DNA from: Cellulomonas avistercoris
GTDB taxonomy: Bacteria > Actinomycetota > Actinomycetes > Actinomycetales > Cellulomonadaceae
Reading direction: 5' to 3'
Length of the DNA stretch: 64,000 bases
NCBI RefSeq assembly: GCF_014836445.1
Contig: NZ_JACSQV010000003.1
Coordinates: 1 to 64,000 of the forward strand
Shown here: piece by piece, positions 23,913-38,245 of the stretch
How positions within the stretch are numbered: position 1 is the first letter of the stretch
Layout of the letters: every line of letters begins with the position of its first letter
The notes under the pieces: generated by a model
Seen by the model: only the letters and a program-made list of their open reading frames with translations
Told to the model about the DNA's origin: nothing
The model's database searches: none
Program-made: the position numbers and the translations under genes

Positions 23913-24893
23913 GTGACCGCCACCCCCGTGCTCGTCCTGCTCGACCACGCGCCCGACGGGTCCCTGCGCCCGCCGGTCCGTGAGCTGCTGACCCTGGCGC
24001 GCGACCTCGCGGGCGACGCGGGGGTGCACGGCGTGTGGGCCGGCGACGAGGACCTCGCGCCCGCGCTGCCCGTGCTCGCCGCCCAGGGCGTGACGACCGT
24101 CCACCGGCTCGTCACCGACGCCGACGTCCACCTCTCGGCCGTGCTGGCCGACGGCCTGGAGGCGGCGAGCGCCGCCTCGGGCGCCTCGCTGCTCCTGCTC
24201 GTGTCGTCGTTCGACAACAAGGAGGCGGCCGCCCGCCTCGCGGTGCGCACCGGTGCGGGCGTCGTGACGGACGTCGACGGGCTGACGCTCGAGGACGGGC
24301 GTGTCGTCGCGCACAAGACGGTCCTCGCCGGCACGTGGACCACGCGGTGCGCCGTGACGGCGCCGCACGCGGTCGTGACGGTCAAGGCCAACGCGGTGGC
24401 CGCGCAGGACGCCGCCGCGCCGTCGTCGCCGCAGGTGGTCGACCTCCCCGTCGAGCCCCGCGCCGGCTCGACGCGCGTGCGGCTCGTCGAGCGGACCGAG
24501 CACGCCGCGTCCGGGCGTCCCGACCTCGGGTCGGCGAACGTCGTGGTCGTCGGCGGGCGCGGCACCGAGGGCGACTTCGCCGCCGTCGAGGAGCTCGCGG
24601 ACGTGCTCGGGGGTGCGGTCGGCGCCACGCGCGTCGCCACCGACGAGGGCTGGATCGGCCACGACGCGCAGATCGGCCAGACGGGCGTCACGGTGTCGCC
24701 GCGGCTCTACGTGGGCGCCGGTGTCTCCGGGGCCGTGCACCACCGCGGCGGCATGCAGGCGTCGGGGACGATCGTGGCCGTCAACTCCGACCCCGACGCG
24801 CCCATCTTCGAGATCGCCGACTTCGGCGTCGTGGGTGACCTGTTCACCGTGCTGCCGCAGGCCGCGGCCGAGCTGCGCAGGCTGCGCGGCTAG
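23913..24893 (+). CDS. etfA: Electron transfer flavoprotein alpha subunit
   Basis: The 326-residue protein binds the redox FAD of ETF. The C-terminal FAD domain shows GQTGVTVSPRLYVGAGVSG, HHRGGMQASGTIVAVN and SDPDAPIFEIADFGVVGD, all family signatures. It starts with GTG at 23913 after GGAGGACC. It is cotranscribed with etfB. A hairpin follows the stop. Confidence 0.95.
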   Translation: MTATPVLVLLDHAPDGSLRPPVRELLTLARDLAGDAGVHGVWAGDEDLAPALPVLAAQGVTTVHRLVTDADVHLSAVLADGLEAASAASGASLLLLVSSFDNKEAAARLAVRTGAGVVTDVDGLTLEDGRVVAHKTVLAGTWTTRCAVTAPHAVVTVKANAVAAQDAAAPSSPQVVDLPVEPRAGSTRVRLVERTEHAASGRPDLGSANVVVVGGRGTEGDFAAVEELADVLGGAVGATRVATDEGWIGHDAQIGQTGVTVSPRLYVGAGVSGAVHHRGGMQASGTIVAVNSDPDAPIFEIADFGVVGDLFTVLPQAAAELRRLRG

Positions 24894-24896
24894 CGG

Positions 24897-24916
24897 GGCC
24901 GGGGGTGTCCCCGGCC
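24897..24916. terminator. Hairpin between etfA and the converging kinase gene
   Basis: A perfect 8-bp stem (24897-24904 with 24909-24916) closes a GTGT loop between two convergent stops. There is no T-run; in GC-rich actinobacteria such I-shaped hairpins often end transcription in both directions. Confidence 0.6.
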
Positions 24917-24923
24917 GGTCGCG

Positions 24924-25916
24924 TCAGGTCAGGTCGCGCAGCCAGCGCAGCGTCGCACCGGCCTGGGCCGCCTGGAACGCGCGCAGGTTGGGGATGCCGG
25001 TGGGTGCCGGCTGACCCGACGACCACGCGAAGTAGCCGGCGAGCCCCGCGAGAGCGGCGCGCAGGTCGTCCGTGCTGACGCCCTCGGACGCCTCGCTGTT
25101 GGAGAAGAGCCAGGCCGGGTCGCCCGCACCGCCCTGCAGCGCGACGCTCGGCAGCATGAAGGCCAGGTCGATCCACGGCGCGCCGACGCTCGCGTGCGGC
25201 CAGTCGATCAGCCAGACCCGGTCGTGGCCGTCCTCGATCATGACGTTGTCGGCGCGCAGGTCGCCGTGCACGAGGGTGTCGCCGGCGAGGACGCGCGGCG
25301 ACTCCTGCTCCCACCGGGCGAGGTCGTCGAGGTGCTCGACCGCCCACCGGCCCGGCTCGTCGACCAGCTCGGCGACGCGCTCGCGCTGCTCGGGCGTGGC
25401 CTGCAGCATCGAGCGCCAGCCCGTGAAGTCGTCACGCAGGAGGTCCTCGGTGCGCGGCAGCGCGTGCCCCGGCGTGGGTGTGCAGCGCGCGAGGTCGTCG
25501 AGCGCCGCCAGCACGAGGGCGAGGTCGTCGGCACGCCAGGGCAGCTCGGGGGAGCGGCCGTGCACGGCGTCGAACCCGAGCAGGACCCAGTCGCCGTCGT
25601 CGTCCCACCACCGCAGCGCGGGTGCGGGGACGCCCGGGGGCAGCGCGTGCGACGCGCGGATCTCGGCGCGGGCGAGCTCGGGCGAGTGCGGGTTCTGGTC
25701 GGTCGACACGGCCTTGACGAAGACGGCGCGCCCGTCGGTGAGCTCCAGGACGGCGCAGAAACCGGGCGAGAAGCCGCTGGTCGCCGACATCTCGGCCGTC
25801 ACGCGGGCGCCAGCCAGCGTCTCGATGCGCTCGCGCACCGTCCGGGGCAGGTCACGCCAGTCGAGCCGCTGACCGCCGAAGGCGAGCGGCAGCGCCATGA
25901 CGTCGTCGGCACTCAC
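24924..25916 (-). CDS. Aminoglycoside phosphotransferase-family kinase
   Basis: A 330-residue APH/choline-kinase-fold protein of unknown substrate. The Brenner motif [13 protein letters not shown] and the metal-binding [10 protein letters not shown] are intact, and FVKAV supplies a likely ATP-binding Lys, so it should be an active small-molecule kinase. The GTG at 25916 was chosen over an ATG 18 bases downstream; both are plausible. Nothing nearby shows that it confers antibiotic resistance; most actinobacterial homologues are housekeeping or orphan kinases. Confidence 0.82.
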   Translation of the reverse strand: MSADDVMALPLAFGGQRLDWRDLPRTVRERIETLAGARVTAEMSATSGFSPGFCAVLELTDGRAVFVKAVSTDQNPHSPELARAEIRASHALPPGVPAPALRWWDDDGDWVLLGFDAVHGRSPELPWRADDLALVLAALDDLARCTPTPGHALPRTEDLLRDDFTGWRSMLQATPEQRERVAELVDEPGRWAVEHLDDLARWEQESPRVLAGDTLVHGDLRADNVMIEDGHDRVWLIDWPHASVGAPWIDLAFMLPSVALQGGAGDPAWLFSNSEASEGVSTDDLRAALAGLAGYFAWSSGQPAPTGIPNLRAFQAAQAGATLRWLRDLT

Positions 25917-26035
25917 GCCCTCATCCTGCCAGCATCCCGCCGCTGCCCGCGGCAATCGGGGCCTTCCCGGTGTGCGGGGGAGACGTGGAGGTACCCGTCG
26001 GAGCGCGTGCGCACGTCCCTGCGCGGACGCGTTCG

Positions 26036-26041
26036 TAGACT
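26036..26041 (+). promoter_or_regulatory. -10 element of the cysteine desulfurase operon
   Basis: TAGACT lies 6 nt before the GTG at 26048, which predicts a leaderless transcript for the five-gene operon that follows. Confidence 0.5.
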
Positions 26042-26047
26042 GTCGGT

Positions 26048-27253
26048 GTGAGCGCTCCCCCTCCCCGCGCGGTCTACCTCGACCACGCGGCCACGACGCC
26101 GATGCGCCCCGCGGCGCTCTCCGCGCTGACGGCGGCGCTCGCGCACACCGGCAACCCCTCCTCCCTGCACACCGCCGGCCGTGCCGCGCGGCGCACGGTC
26201 GAGGAGGCCCGGGAGCGGCTCGCCGCCGCGGTCGGTGCACGGCCCAGCGAGGTCGTGTGGACCGCGGGCGGCACCGAGGCCGACAACCTCGCGGTCAAGG
26301 GGCTCTTCTGGGCGCGGCGCACGGGCGACACCGCGCGCCGCCGTGTGGTCGTGTCGGCGGTCGAGCACCACGCCGTGCTGGACCCGGCGTTCTGGCTCGC
26401 GGAGCACGCCGGCGCGGAGCTCGTGCTGCTGCCCGTCGACCGCGACGGCGTCGTCGAGGTCGAGGCGCTGCGCGCCGAGCTCGAGGCGCACGCCGACACG
26501 GTGGCGCTCGTGTCGGTGATGTGGGCGAACAACGAGGTGGGTGCCCTCCAGCCGCTGGACGAGGTCGTGGCCCTCGCGCACCGCCACGGCGTGCCCGTGC
26601 ACGCGGACGCGGTGCAGGCGGTCGGGCAGGTCCCCGTCGACCTCGCGGCCTGTGGTGTGGACGCCCTGACCCTCAGCGGGCACAAGGTCGGCGGGCCCGG
26701 CTCGACGGGCGCGCTGCTGGTGCGCCGCGGCCTCGAGCTCACGCCCGTGCTGCACGGTGGAGGGCAGGAGCGCGGCGTGCGGTCCGGCACGCTCGACCCG
26801 GCGCTGCTCGCGGCGTTCGCGGCCGCCGTCGACGAGGCGGTCGTCGAGCGCGAGACGCACGCCGCGCGTGTCGGTGCCCTGCGGGACGACCTCGTGCGGC
26901 GCGTGCTGGCGCAGGTCCCGGGTGCGACCCTGCGCGGTCCGGCCGACGCGGCGCGCCGGCTGCCCGGCAACGCGCACCTGACCTTCGCGGGCTGCGAGGG
27001 CGACTCGCTGCTGTACCTGCTCGACGCCGCGGGCGTCGAGGCGTCCACGGGTTCGGCGTGCCAGGCCGGGGTGCCGCGTCCGTCGCACGTCCTGCTGGCG
27101 ATGGGGGTGGGGGAGGACGAGGCGCGCGGCGCGCTCCGGTTCTCCTTCGGCGCCACGTCGAGCGCCGACGACGTCGACGCGGCGGTCGCGGCCCTGCCCG
27201 GTGCGGTCGAGCGCGCCCGCGCGGCCGGCCTGTCGACGCTGGTGGGTGCCTGA
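26048..27253 (+). CDS. Cysteine desulfurase (IscS/NifS-like)
   Basis: A PLP enzyme that takes sulfur from cysteine as a protein persulfide. The 401-residue protein starts [15 protein letters not shown]; the PLP Lys lies in [14 protein letters not shown] and the active-site Cys in [15 protein letters not shown]. The stop overlaps the mnmA start by one base. This arrangement, known in many actinobacteria, makes it the likely sulfur donor for MnmA tRNA thiolation rather than the Suf cluster enzyme. It may be labelled iscS or nifS. Confidence 0.94.
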   Translation: MSAPPPRAVYLDHAATTPMRPAALSALTAALAHTGNPSSLHTAGRAARRTVEEARERLAAAVGARPSEVVWTAGGTEADNLAVKGLFWARRTGDTARRRVVVSAVEHHAVLDPAFWLAEHAGAELVLLPVDRDGVVEVEALRAELEAHADTVALVSVMWANNEVGALQPLDEVVALAHRHGVPVHADAVQAVGQVPVDLAACGVDALTLSGHKVGGPGSTGALLVRRGLELTPVLHGGGQERGVRSGTLDPALLAAFAAAVDEAVVERETHAARVGALRDDLVRRVLAQVPGATLRGPADAARRLPGNAHLTFAGCEGDSLLYLLDAAGVEASTGSACQAGVPRPSHVLLAMGVGEDEARGALRFSFGATSSADDVDAAVAALPGAVERARAAGLSTLVGA

Positions 27254-28398
27254 TGCGGGTGCTCGCGGCGATGTCCGGGGGCGTGGACTCGGCGGTCGCG
27301 GCCGCGCGCGCCGTGGACGCGGGGCACGACGTCGTCGGTGTGCACATGGCGCTGTCCCGCACGCCCGCGCAGGAGCGCAGCGGCTCGCGCGGGTGCTGCT
27401 CGATCGAGGACGCGTCCGACGCCCGCCGCGCGGCCGACGTGCTCGGCATCCCGTACTACGTGTGGGACATGTCGGAGCGGTTCGAGCGCACGGTCGTCGC
27501 GGACTTCCTCGCGGAGTACGCCGCGGGCCGCACACCCAACCCCTGCGTGCGGTGCAACGAGCACGTGAAGTTCGCCGCGCTGCTCGACAAGGCGCTGGCC
27601 CTGGGATTCGACGCGGTCTGCACGGGCCACTACGCGCGCGTCGTCGAGCGCGACGGCCGCCGCGAGCTGCACCGCGCCGCCGACACCGCCAAGGACCAGT
27701 CGTACGTGCTCGCCGTCATGGGTCCGCAGCGTCTCGCCCGCGCGGTCTTCCCGCTGGGCGACGTCGCGTCGAAGGCGGAGGTCCGGGCCGAGGCCGTGGC
27801 GCGCGGGCTGTCCGTGGCCGCCAAGCCTGACTCGTACGACATCTGCTTCGTCGCCGACGGCGACACCCAGGGCTTCCTGCGGCGGGCGCTCGGCGAGCAG
27901 CCCGGGGACATCGTCGACGAGACGGGCGAGGTCGTGGGGACGCACGACGGGGCGTACGCCTACACGGTCGGGCAGCGCCGCGGGCTCGCGCTGGGCCGGC
28001 CGGCACCCGACGGGCGTCCCCGGTACGTGCTGGCCGTCGAGCCGGTGCAGCGCCGCGTGGTCGTCGGACCGGCGCAGGCGCTGGACGTCGCGCACGTGCG
28101 CGGTGACGCCGCCGTGTGGTTCGGCGACGTCCCTGCGGTCGGCACGACGTGCACGGCGCAGGTCCGGGCGCACGGCGCGGACGTGCCGGCGCGCGTCCTG
28201 GCCGCCGACGCGGGCTCCGTGACGGTGGACGTCGCCGGGGCCGGGCTGCGCGGCGTCGCCGCCGGGCAGTCGCTCGTGCTGTACGACGGCACGCGGGTGC
28301 TCGGCCAGGCGACCGTGGCGGCCACGCGCGCCGCCTCCGAGGCGGTCGCCGACCCGGTGGCCGCCGGCCCGGTCCGCGCAGGGGAGGGTCACGCGTGA
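27253..28398 (+). CDS. mnmA: tRNA-specific 2-thiouridylase MnmA
   Basis: It makes 2-thiouridine at position 34 of Lys, Glu and Gln tRNAs. The 381-residue protein has the PP-loop [13 protein letters not shown], catalytic Cys98 in [12 protein letters not shown] and Cys198 in [11 protein letters not shown], spaced as in E. coli. The central domain ([14 protein letters not shown]) and C-terminal beta barrel are complete. The ATG start shares an A with the preceding TGA, showing coupling to the cysteine desulfurase. Confidence 0.96.
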   Translation: MRVLAAMSGGVDSAVAAARAVDAGHDVVGVHMALSRTPAQERSGSRGCCSIEDASDARRAADVLGIPYYVWDMSERFERTVVADFLAEYAAGRTPNPCVRCNEHVKFAALLDKALALGFDAVCTGHYARVVERDGRRELHRAADTAKDQSYVLAVMGPQRLARAVFPLGDVASKAEVRAEAVARGLSVAAKPDSYDICFVADGDTQGFLRRALGEQPGDIVDETGEVVGTHDGAYAYTVGQRRGLALGRPAPDGRPRYVLAVEPVQRRVVVGPAQALDVAHVRGDAAVWFGDVPAVGTTCTAQVRAHGADVPARVLAADAGSVTVDVAGAGLRGVAAGQSLVLYDGTRVLGQATVAATRAASEAVADPVAAGPVRAGEGHA

Positions 28399-29414
28399 CC
28401 GCCGTCAGCGGCGTCGGCCCCTGGCCCGGGACCGACGCGCTCGAGGCCGCGACCACCGTCGTCGGCGACCTCGTGGACACGCCCGACGAGGTCGACGGCC
28501 TGCCGTTCACGGTCCTGCTGCCCGCGCGCGGGCCGTGGGGCGACGCGACGGGCGCCGCGGTCGCGCTGGCCACGGACCTCCCGGCCGAGCTCGGCCCCCA
28601 CGGCTGGAAGCTCGCCGACCGGCCGGGGCGGGACCTCGAGCGCGCGCGGGCGTTCGCCCGCGAGGACCTCGACGCGCTCGCCGTCGCCGCCCACGGCTAC
28701 GAGGGCGGGCTGGTGGTCCCGGTGCTCGGGCCCTTCACGTTCGCCGCCCAGGTGTACCTGGCGCGCGGCGACAAGATCCTGTCGGACGCCGGTGCGCTGC
28801 GTGACGTCGTCGCGTCCGCAGCGGAGGGCGTCGCCGCGCGGGTCGCCGACGTGCGCCGCGTCGTACCCGGTGCCGACGTGCGCGTGCTGCTGCGCGAGCC
28901 GCTGCTCGCCCCGGTGCTGGCGGGTGCCGTGCCCGGGTTCTCCGGTCGGTCCCCGCTGCGGCGCGTCCCCGGCCCGGTCGTCGCCGAGGGGCTCGACGTG
29001 CTGGCCGACACCGTCCGTGCCGCCGGCGCCTCCGCCGTCGTGATGCACGGCGGCAGCGCCTGGTCCGCGCTCGCGGCCGTGCGCGCGTCGTCGCTCGACG
29101 GTGCCGCGCTCGCGGTCGGCGGGATCGGCGAGCGCGGCTGGGAGGAGGTCGCGGGTCTCGTCGAGGCGGGCAGGGCCCTGTGGGCCGAGCTGCCGCCGCA
29201 GGCGTCGTCGCAGTGCGCGGGGCCCGACGTCGCCGGGCAGGCCGACGTCCTGCTGCGGCCCTGGCGGACCCTGGGCCTGCCCGCCGCCGGCCTGCGCGAC
29301 GTCGTGCTGCTCGCCGCCGCCCCGCCCGAGGGCGCCACCCCCGACCACGCGCGCGGTGCGCTCGCGGGCCTGGTGCGCGCCGCGGGCATCGTCGCGGAGA
29401 GGGCCGAGGGATGA
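28395..29414 (+). CDS. MetE-like (cobalamin-independent methionine synthase family) protein
   Basis: The 339-residue protein matches the short actinobacterial methionine synthase, vitamin-B12-independent family that commonly follows mnmA. It resembles a single MetE-type barrel: the opening [13 protein letters not shown] is typical, and [21 protein letters not shown] aligns with a barrel strand. It is far shorter than MetE (about 750) and lacks an obvious His-x-Cys zinc site, so methionine synthase activity is doubtful. The GTG overlaps the mnmA stop by 4 bases. Confidence 0.75.
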   Translation: MTAVSGVGPWPGTDALEAATTVVGDLVDTPDEVDGLPFTVLLPARGPWGDATGAAVALATDLPAELGPHGWKLADRPGRDLERARAFAREDLDALAVAAHGYEGGLVVPVLGPFTFAAQVYLARGDKILSDAGALRDVVASAAEGVAARVADVRRVVPGADVRVLLREPLLAPVLAGAVPGFSGRSPLRRVPGPVVAEGLDVLADTVRAAGASAVVMHGGSAWSALAAVRASSLDGAALAVGGIGERGWEEVAGLVEAGRALWAELPPQASSQCAGPDVAGQADVLLRPWRTLGLPAAGLRDVVLLAAAPPEGATPDHARGALAGLVRAAGIVAERAEG

Positions 29415-29851
29415 GCGTCGTCGGACCGCCGACCCGCCGCCGCGGCCGCTCGCGCCGGCGCACGCTCGCGCTGCTCGTCGCCTCCGGGCTGGCTCTCGTC
29501 GGGGTCGTCGTGCTCGGGGTCGGGTGGGCCGGCATCGGCATCACGACCCTGCGGGCGTCCGCCGCGGGCGACGAGCCGTGCCTCGCGGCGTACGAGGTCG
29601 GGTCGGGCGTGGACATCCGGTACGAGCTGCTGCCGGCGCGGGCCGTGTGCGTGCGGGACGTCGACGGGACGCGGGAGGAGGTCGTCGTCGCGTCCGTGCC
29701 GACCGCCGTCACGGTCGGCGGGCTCGTCCTCGCGCTCGGCGGCGTCGCCGGGACGGTCGCGGCGCTGCTGCCCGCGCGCAGGACGCGCGACGCGGCTCCA
29801 CCCGGCGCGGGCGGCCCGGTGGCCCCCGCACCGCCCGCCGGCACGCCATGA
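29411..29851 (+). CDS. Small two-helix membrane protein, unknown function
   Basis: A 146-residue protein. Arg-rich residues 1-17 are followed by a membrane helix (about 18-41), an outside loop with two Cys (EPCLAAYE, ARAVCVRD) that could form a disulfide, a second helix (about 92-112) and a Pro/Ala-rich tail. The ATG overlaps the previous stop by 4 bases and the next gene overlaps its stop, so it belongs to the operon. No family was recognised. Confidence 0.7.
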   Translation: MSVVGPPTRRRGRSRRRTLALLVASGLALVGVVVLGVGWAGIGITTLRASAAGDEPCLAAYEVGSGVDIRYELLPARAVCVRDVDGTREEVVVASVPTAVTVGGLVLALGGVAGTVAALLPARRTRDAAPPGAGGPVAPAPPAGTP

Positions 29852-31179
29852 TGTCGGCCGTGAGCGACGCACCCGTCACCGCCCCCGCACCGGCTCCCGG
29901 TCTGCGCGCCTGGTGGCGCGACGTGGGGTCGGTCGTCGCGGTCGGCGTCCGGCTGTGGGTGCGTGCGTGGCCGGTGCTGCTGTGCCTCGCGCTGCTCGCG
30001 GTCGCGGGGCGCCATGCCGCCGGCTGGGCGGCCGTCAACGTGGCGTCCGTCAACAGCACCCTGGGCTGGGCCGTGCTCGTCCTGGCGCCGCTGAGCATGG
30101 TGGCGGGCATCGTGGCGATGCTGCACGTGCTGCGGCGCGACCTGCCCGCGCTGGCGCGGATCGGGAGCGCGCGGGGGCCCGACGACGCGACGTCCGGGCG
30201 CGAGCGGGGGCTGCTCGACGTCCTCGCGTCGGTGTTCGTGCCGTTCCTCGCCCTGTACGCCTCCTACGGGCTGGTGGCCGAGGACAGGGCGCGGTTCCTC
30301 AACACCGCGGCGTACCGCGAGCTCGCCGAGGGCACCTGGTTGCTGGGGGAGTCGGCGGACTTCTCGTTCACGCAGCTGGCCACGGGCTGGACCCTGGTGG
30401 CCGTCGTCGTCGTCGCCGTCGTGCTCCGCTGGCTGCTCGGCCGGTGGGAGGGGCGCAGCCACCGTCGTGCGCTCGCCTTCGCGGGCGCGTACGTCGAGGC
30501 GTTCTGGCTCCTGGCCGTCGCGGCCTTCGCGACCGAGCTGCTCGACGGCCTGTGGCAGTGGGTCGAGAGCCGGCGCGCGGTGGCGATCGTCCTCGACGGG
30601 TGGCTGCGGCTGCTCGAGGCGCTGGGGCCGGTCGCCGGCCCGGTCGACACGGTCGTCGACGCGGCCGCGGGCGTGCTCGGCAACCTCGACGACCTCGTCG
30701 TCATCCCGCTCGCGTGGCTCACGGTGGGCGCGGTGGTCTACGGGCACAAGCTCGCCGACCTGCCGAAGCCCCGGCGACGCGTCCCGGCCGCGTGGCAGCG
30801 GGTGCCCGCCCCGGTCCGGCGCTGGACCACCGAGGCGGCCGCACCGGTGATCGGGGACGTGCGCGGACGGTTCACGGCGCTCGTCGGCGGGCTGCGCCGC
30901 CTCGCGGTCGCCGGGCTCGGGCCGATGCTCGTGTTCGCGCTGGCGTTCCTCGTCGCGACGCGGCTCGAGGAGGGCGTCCTGCTGCTCGGCCGTGCGGTCA
31001 GCGGGCCGCAGGACGTCGACACGTGGCTCGCGTTCGCGCCGGCGGTCGAGGCGGTGGCGACGGCCCTGGGCCTGACGGTGACGATGGCGCTGCTGGCGGC
31101 CGGTGTCGACCGCGTCCTCGCGGGTCAGGCGGACGCGGCGGAGCGCGCCGCCACGGTCGAGGCGGCGGACGCGACCTAG
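29848..31179 (+). CDS. Polytopic membrane protein, unknown function
   Basis: A 443-residue protein with about seven or eight predicted membrane segments. The clearest are near 37-55 (AWPVLLCLALLAVAG), 67-92, 131-150, 180-200, 211-232, 275-292, 350-370 and 395-415. A Pro/Arg-rich loop (KLADLPKPRRRVPAAWQRVP) is probably cytoplasmic. The ATG overlaps the preceding stop (ATGATG). Its last codon shares a CTAG tetranucleotide with the stop of the converging gene. No transporter signature was recognised. Confidence 0.72.
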   Translation: MMSAVSDAPVTAPAPAPGLRAWWRDVGSVVAVGVRLWVRAWPVLLCLALLAVAGRHAAGWAAVNVASVNSTLGWAVLVLAPLSMVAGIVAMLHVLRRDLPALARIGSARGPDDATSGRERGLLDVLASVFVPFLALYASYGLVAEDRARFLNTAAYRELAEGTWLLGESADFSFTQLATGWTLVAVVVVAVVLRWLLGRWEGRSHRRALAFAGAYVEAFWLLAVAAFATELLDGLWQWVESRRAVAIVLDGWLRLLEALGPVAGPVDTVVDAAAGVLGNLDDLVVIPLAWLTVGAVVYGHKLADLPKPRRRVPAAWQRVPAPVRRWTTEAAAPVIGDVRGRFTALVGGLRRLAVAGLGPMLVFALAFLVATRLEEGVLLLGRAVSGPQDVDTWLAFAPAVEAVATALGLTVTMALLAAGVDRVLAGQADAAERAATVEAADAT

Positions 31180-31844
31180 CCGCCGACGTCGAGGCGCACG
31201 TGCTGCGGCAGCTGCCACCACAGCACGACGTCGGTGACCTCGACGTCCTGCGGCACCACGACGACGGGCGACACCGACCACGTGGTGGGCCGCGGTGCCT
31301 GACCGGTCCCGTCCGGCGAGATCTCGTCGTCGAGGTCGCCGAGCGACGGCCACGGGCCGGTGGCGTCCTGCGGGACGCACGGCGACACCGGCTGCCAGGC
31401 GCCCCACGCCGAGGCCACGTAGTCGTAGCGGGTGCCGTCGGCGTCCCGCACGGCGAGGGAGCAGCCGACGAGCACGACGTCGGGGTCGGCGCTGAGCGTG
31501 AGGTCGACCCGGACGGCACGCGTGCCGGTGGGCAGCTCCATGCCGTCGGGCAGGGGCGCCGCGTCCGCGACACGGTCGAGGCCGACCTCGACGTCGAGCG
31601 GCACCGTGCCGCCGAGCCCGTCGCGGACGTCCTGGTGGAACTCGACCGTCGCGCCCGGCCCGGCCGCGGTCGGACGGCGCAGGTCCTGCTCCCACCACAG
31701 CGTGCGCACGCGGTCGCCGGACGCCACGAGCGTCAGCGCGAGGGCGACGGGCAGGGCGGCGAGCGCCCAGCCGTTGCGCCGCCACCAGCCGGGTGCGTGG
31801 ACCGGTGCGGGTGCGGTCGGCGTCGCTGCGGGCGGGGTGCTCAC
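31176..31844 (-). CDS. Membrane-anchored protein, third of a three-gene block
   Basis: A 222-residue protein. A Pro/Ala-rich cytoplasmic start and one membrane helix (about 29-44, WALAALPVALALTLVAS) precede an outward domain of about 175 residues. Two Cys (VGCSLAV, VSPCVPQ) could form a disulfide. The GTG overlaps the upstream stop by 4 bases and the stop is shared (CTAG) with the converging gene. It has the same architecture as its two upstream neighbours. Function unknown. Confidence 0.72.
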   Translation of the reverse strand: MSTPPAATPTAPAPVHAPGWWRRNGWALAALPVALALTLVASGDRVRTLWWEQDLRRPTAAGPGATVEFHQDVRDGLGGTVPLDVEVGLDRVADAAPLPDGMELPTGTRAVRVDLTLSADPDVVLVGCSLAVRDADGTRYDYVASAWGAWQPVSPCVPQDATGPWPSLGDLDDEISPDGTGQAPRPTTWSVSPVVVVPQDVEVTDVVLWWQLPQHVRLDVGG

Positions 31845-32517
31845 GAGTCCTCCGGCGGCGCGTCGGACGGCGCGTGCGCGACGACCGGCGTGGTCTCCGC
31901 CGCCCACGCCTCGGCGTCGGCCTGCGTGAGGCCCAGCTCGACGTCGGCGACGTCGTCGCGTCGCTGGTCGTCGAGGTCCAGGCCCACGCGCAGGCGTGCT
32001 CCGGGGACGGCCTGCGGCGGGACCTCGACGCGCAGCGTCGCGTACCGCGGGACGCCGGGCTGCGTCGTGCCCGGGAGGAAGGAGGAGCGGCCGCTCGTGA
32101 ACACCGTGTACGTGCGCCCGTCGCCGCCGTGCAGCTCGGCGAAACCGAGCGCGCGCGGCTGCCCCAGGGCCTCGATCGTCAGCGGCACCGTGAGCCACAC
32201 GCCCGGCGTGGCCAGCAGGGTGCCGTCGTCGCCGTCGAGGACGGTCGAGCCCGTGGGCCGCCCGACGGTGAGGCGCGCGTACCTCAGGTCGACCGGCTCG
32301 CCGACCGTGGTGGTGCGCAGGAACGGTGCCTGCACGCGATCGTCGACGGGGAACGCCGTGACGACGACGTGGCCGACGGCGAGGGCCGCCAGCACCGCGG
32401 CACCGGCCGCCAGTGCCCGCGGGCGGGGTCGCCGCACGCGGGCAGGCGGCTGCTCGGGGACCGCCGGGCCTCCCGCGGCGCGGTCGTCGGATGACGCGGC
32501 GAGCGGCCCGGGCGTGC

Positions 32518-32521
<4 letters not shown>
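31841..32521 (-). CDS. Membrane-anchored protein, second of a three-gene block
   Basis: A 226-residue protein with an Arg-rich start, one membrane helix (about 36-55, ALAAGAAVLAALAVGHVVV) and an outward beta-rich domain (VGEPVDLRYARLTVGRP, PGVWLTVPLTIEALGQPRA) that recalls DUF4352-type immunoglobulin folds. This fold assignment is tentative. The start and stop each overlap the neighbouring genes by 4 bases, so the three genes are strictly coupled. Confidence 0.72.
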
Positions 32522-36988
<4,467 letters not shown>

Positions 36989-37037
36989 CCGACGTGGCGC
37001 GCAGCACGCCCGGGCGGCCGATCCGCTGCGCACGACC

Positions 37038-37043
37038 GATACT
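37038..37043 (+). promoter_or_regulatory. -10 element of the gene at 37050
   Basis: GATACT lies 6 nt before the ATG at 37050 with no SD, which suggests a leaderless transcript. Confidence 0.5.
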
Positions 37044-37049
37044 GGTCGC

Positions 37050-37472
37050 ATGCTCTCGACGGACAACGCGGTGGCCCTGGAGGCCGCCGGGCTGCAGTGG
37101 CACCCACGCGCGGGCGACCGCTTCGTGATCCGCAGCGCCGACATGGCGGGTGAGGTCTTCACGATCTCCGAGATGGTCGTCGAGGCGCACGAGTACGAGA
37201 CCGGCACGGTCCTGGGGTTCAACGGGACCACCGAGTGGGCCCTGGACTCGTTGCGCCAGGAGGACGCGCTGTGGCTGCCGCGCGAGGACCAGATGCGCGA
37301 GCTCCTCGGCGGCACGTTCCGCTCCCTCGCCCGGTCCACCGACGGGCGGTACCAGGTGCTCGTGGAGGTCGCCGGCCGGCCCGAGCGCGTCTTCACCGCC
37401 GACGACGCGGCCGACGCCTACGCCGAGGCGCTGCTCGCGCTCGTCAGCGCGGCGACGTCGCAGGTCGGCTGA
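37050..37472 (+). CDS. Small conserved actinobacterial protein, unknown function
   Basis: A 140-residue soluble protein (MLSTDNAVALEAAGLQWHPR, later VLGFNGTTEWALDSL and LWLPREDQMRELLGG). Proteins with this pattern are widespread in actinobacteria; some carry the label pilus assembly protein CpaE, for which no CpaE or MinD-like ATPase motif is visible here. The gene overlaps the converging gene at 37444 by 29 bases at the 3' ends. Confidence 0.7.
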   Translation: MLSTDNAVALEAAGLQWHPRAGDRFVIRSADMAGEVFTISEMVVEAHEYETGTVLGFNGTTEWALDSLRQEDALWLPREDQMRELLGGTFRSLARSTDGRYQVLVEVAGRPERVFTADDAADAYAEALLALVSAATSQVG

Positions 37473-38184
37473 CCGCGGGCAGGTCCAGCGTCGCGATCTT
37501 CTGCCAGATCTTGGTCGACATGCCGCCCGTGACGTTCTCGACCGTGCTGACCGTGTCGAGCACGACCGCGTCGGTCGACTCCTCGGCGCACAGCGCGGCG
37601 GCCTTGGCCACGAGGCTCAGCAGCTCGGTGCAGTAGTCGAGGTAGGCGGCGAGGTCGTCGGCGTCCAGGCCGATGTCGACGGACTGCGACGTGGTGCGGA
37701 AGCCCGGGCGCAGGCGCTCGGGGTCCTTGGTGAGCTGGTGCATGTCGATGACGTGGGCGAGCGAGCGCAGGCGGTGCAGCCGGCGCAGGGTCGCCGCGCG
37801 CTGCAGCCGGGCCGGCACCGCGAGCAGGAACCACACCGCGATCCCGGCGAACACGGTGTCGTTGATGGCGCTCTCGAGGACGGGCAGCCACTCGAAGGCC
37901 CGCAGCGACGTCGCGGCCGCCACGGCGTCGCGCACGGCCATCACCAGGGCGAAGACCGTCGCGCCGACGACGAGCACGACGGCGACCAGCGACGCGACCC
38001 GGGCCGCGTGCTCGTGGCGCCGCGTGCGCGCCTCCTGCTCGCCGACCTCGCCCACGAGACCGGCGAGCTCCGCCGCGACGTGGCGCAGGTTGCGGTCGGG
38101 GAACCGGGCGGCGATGCGCGCGTGCAGCCGCTCGACGGTGGAGTGCACCGCCGCGGGGTCGAGGCGCTCGTAACGTCGGGTCAC
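37444..38184 (-). CDS. Two-helix membrane protein, unknown function
   Basis: A 246-residue protein. An N-terminal soluble helical part (LHARIAARFPDRNLRHVAAE) is followed by two membrane helices (about 62-82, VASLVAVVLVVGATVFALVM, and about 106-124, DTVFAGIAVWFLLAVP) and a C-terminal helical cytoplasmic domain with a conserved-looking NVTGGMSTKIWQKI segment. The GTG at 38184 is preferred because a -10-like TACCGT lies 7 nt upstream; a GTG 9 bases further upstream is possible. No family was recognised. Confidence 0.68.
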   Translation of the reverse strand: MTRRYERLDPAAVHSTVERLHARIAARFPDRNLRHVAAELAGLVGEVGEQEARTRRHEHAARVASLVAVVLVVGATVFALVMAVRDAVAAATSLRAFEWLPVLESAINDTVFAGIAVWFLLAVPARLQRAATLRRLHRLRSLAHVIDMHQLTKDPERLRPGFRTTSQSVDIGLDADDLAAYLDYCTELLSLVAKAAALCAEESTDAVVLDTVSTVENVTGGMSTKIWQKIATLDLPAVSRPATSPR

Positions 38185-38191
38185 GGGCGTC

Positions 38192-38197
38192 ACGGTA
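38192..38197 (-). promoter_or_regulatory. -10 element of the two-helix membrane protein
   Basis: Minus-strand TACCGT followed by 7 nt and the GTG at 38184. Confidence 0.4.
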
Positions 38198-38231
38198 GCG
38201 GCCGGGCGGACAGGGGCCACCCGCCCGCGAC

Positions 38232-38237
38232 TAGACT
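38232..38237 (+). promoter_or_regulatory. -10 element of gatCAB
   Basis: TAGACT lies 8 nt before the ATG of gatC. No SD is seen, so the leader is absent or one or two bases long. Confidence 0.5.
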
Positions 38238-38245
38238 CACGGACC

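Noticed and set aside
24924..25916. Aminoglycoside resistance gene
   Set aside because: The protein is only a generic APH-fold kinase; no specificity motif or resistance context is present.
26047..26060. A CebR-like box (12 of 14 match to TGGGAGCGCTCCCA) at the start of the cysteine desulfurase gene
   Set aside because: It coincides with the start codon and first codons of a housekeeping thiolation operon; in such GC-rich coding DNA a 12 of 14 match is expected by chance.
37050..37472. Pilus assembly protein CpaE
   Set aside because: The 140-residue protein has no MinD/CpaE ATPase motif and no pilus genes nearby.
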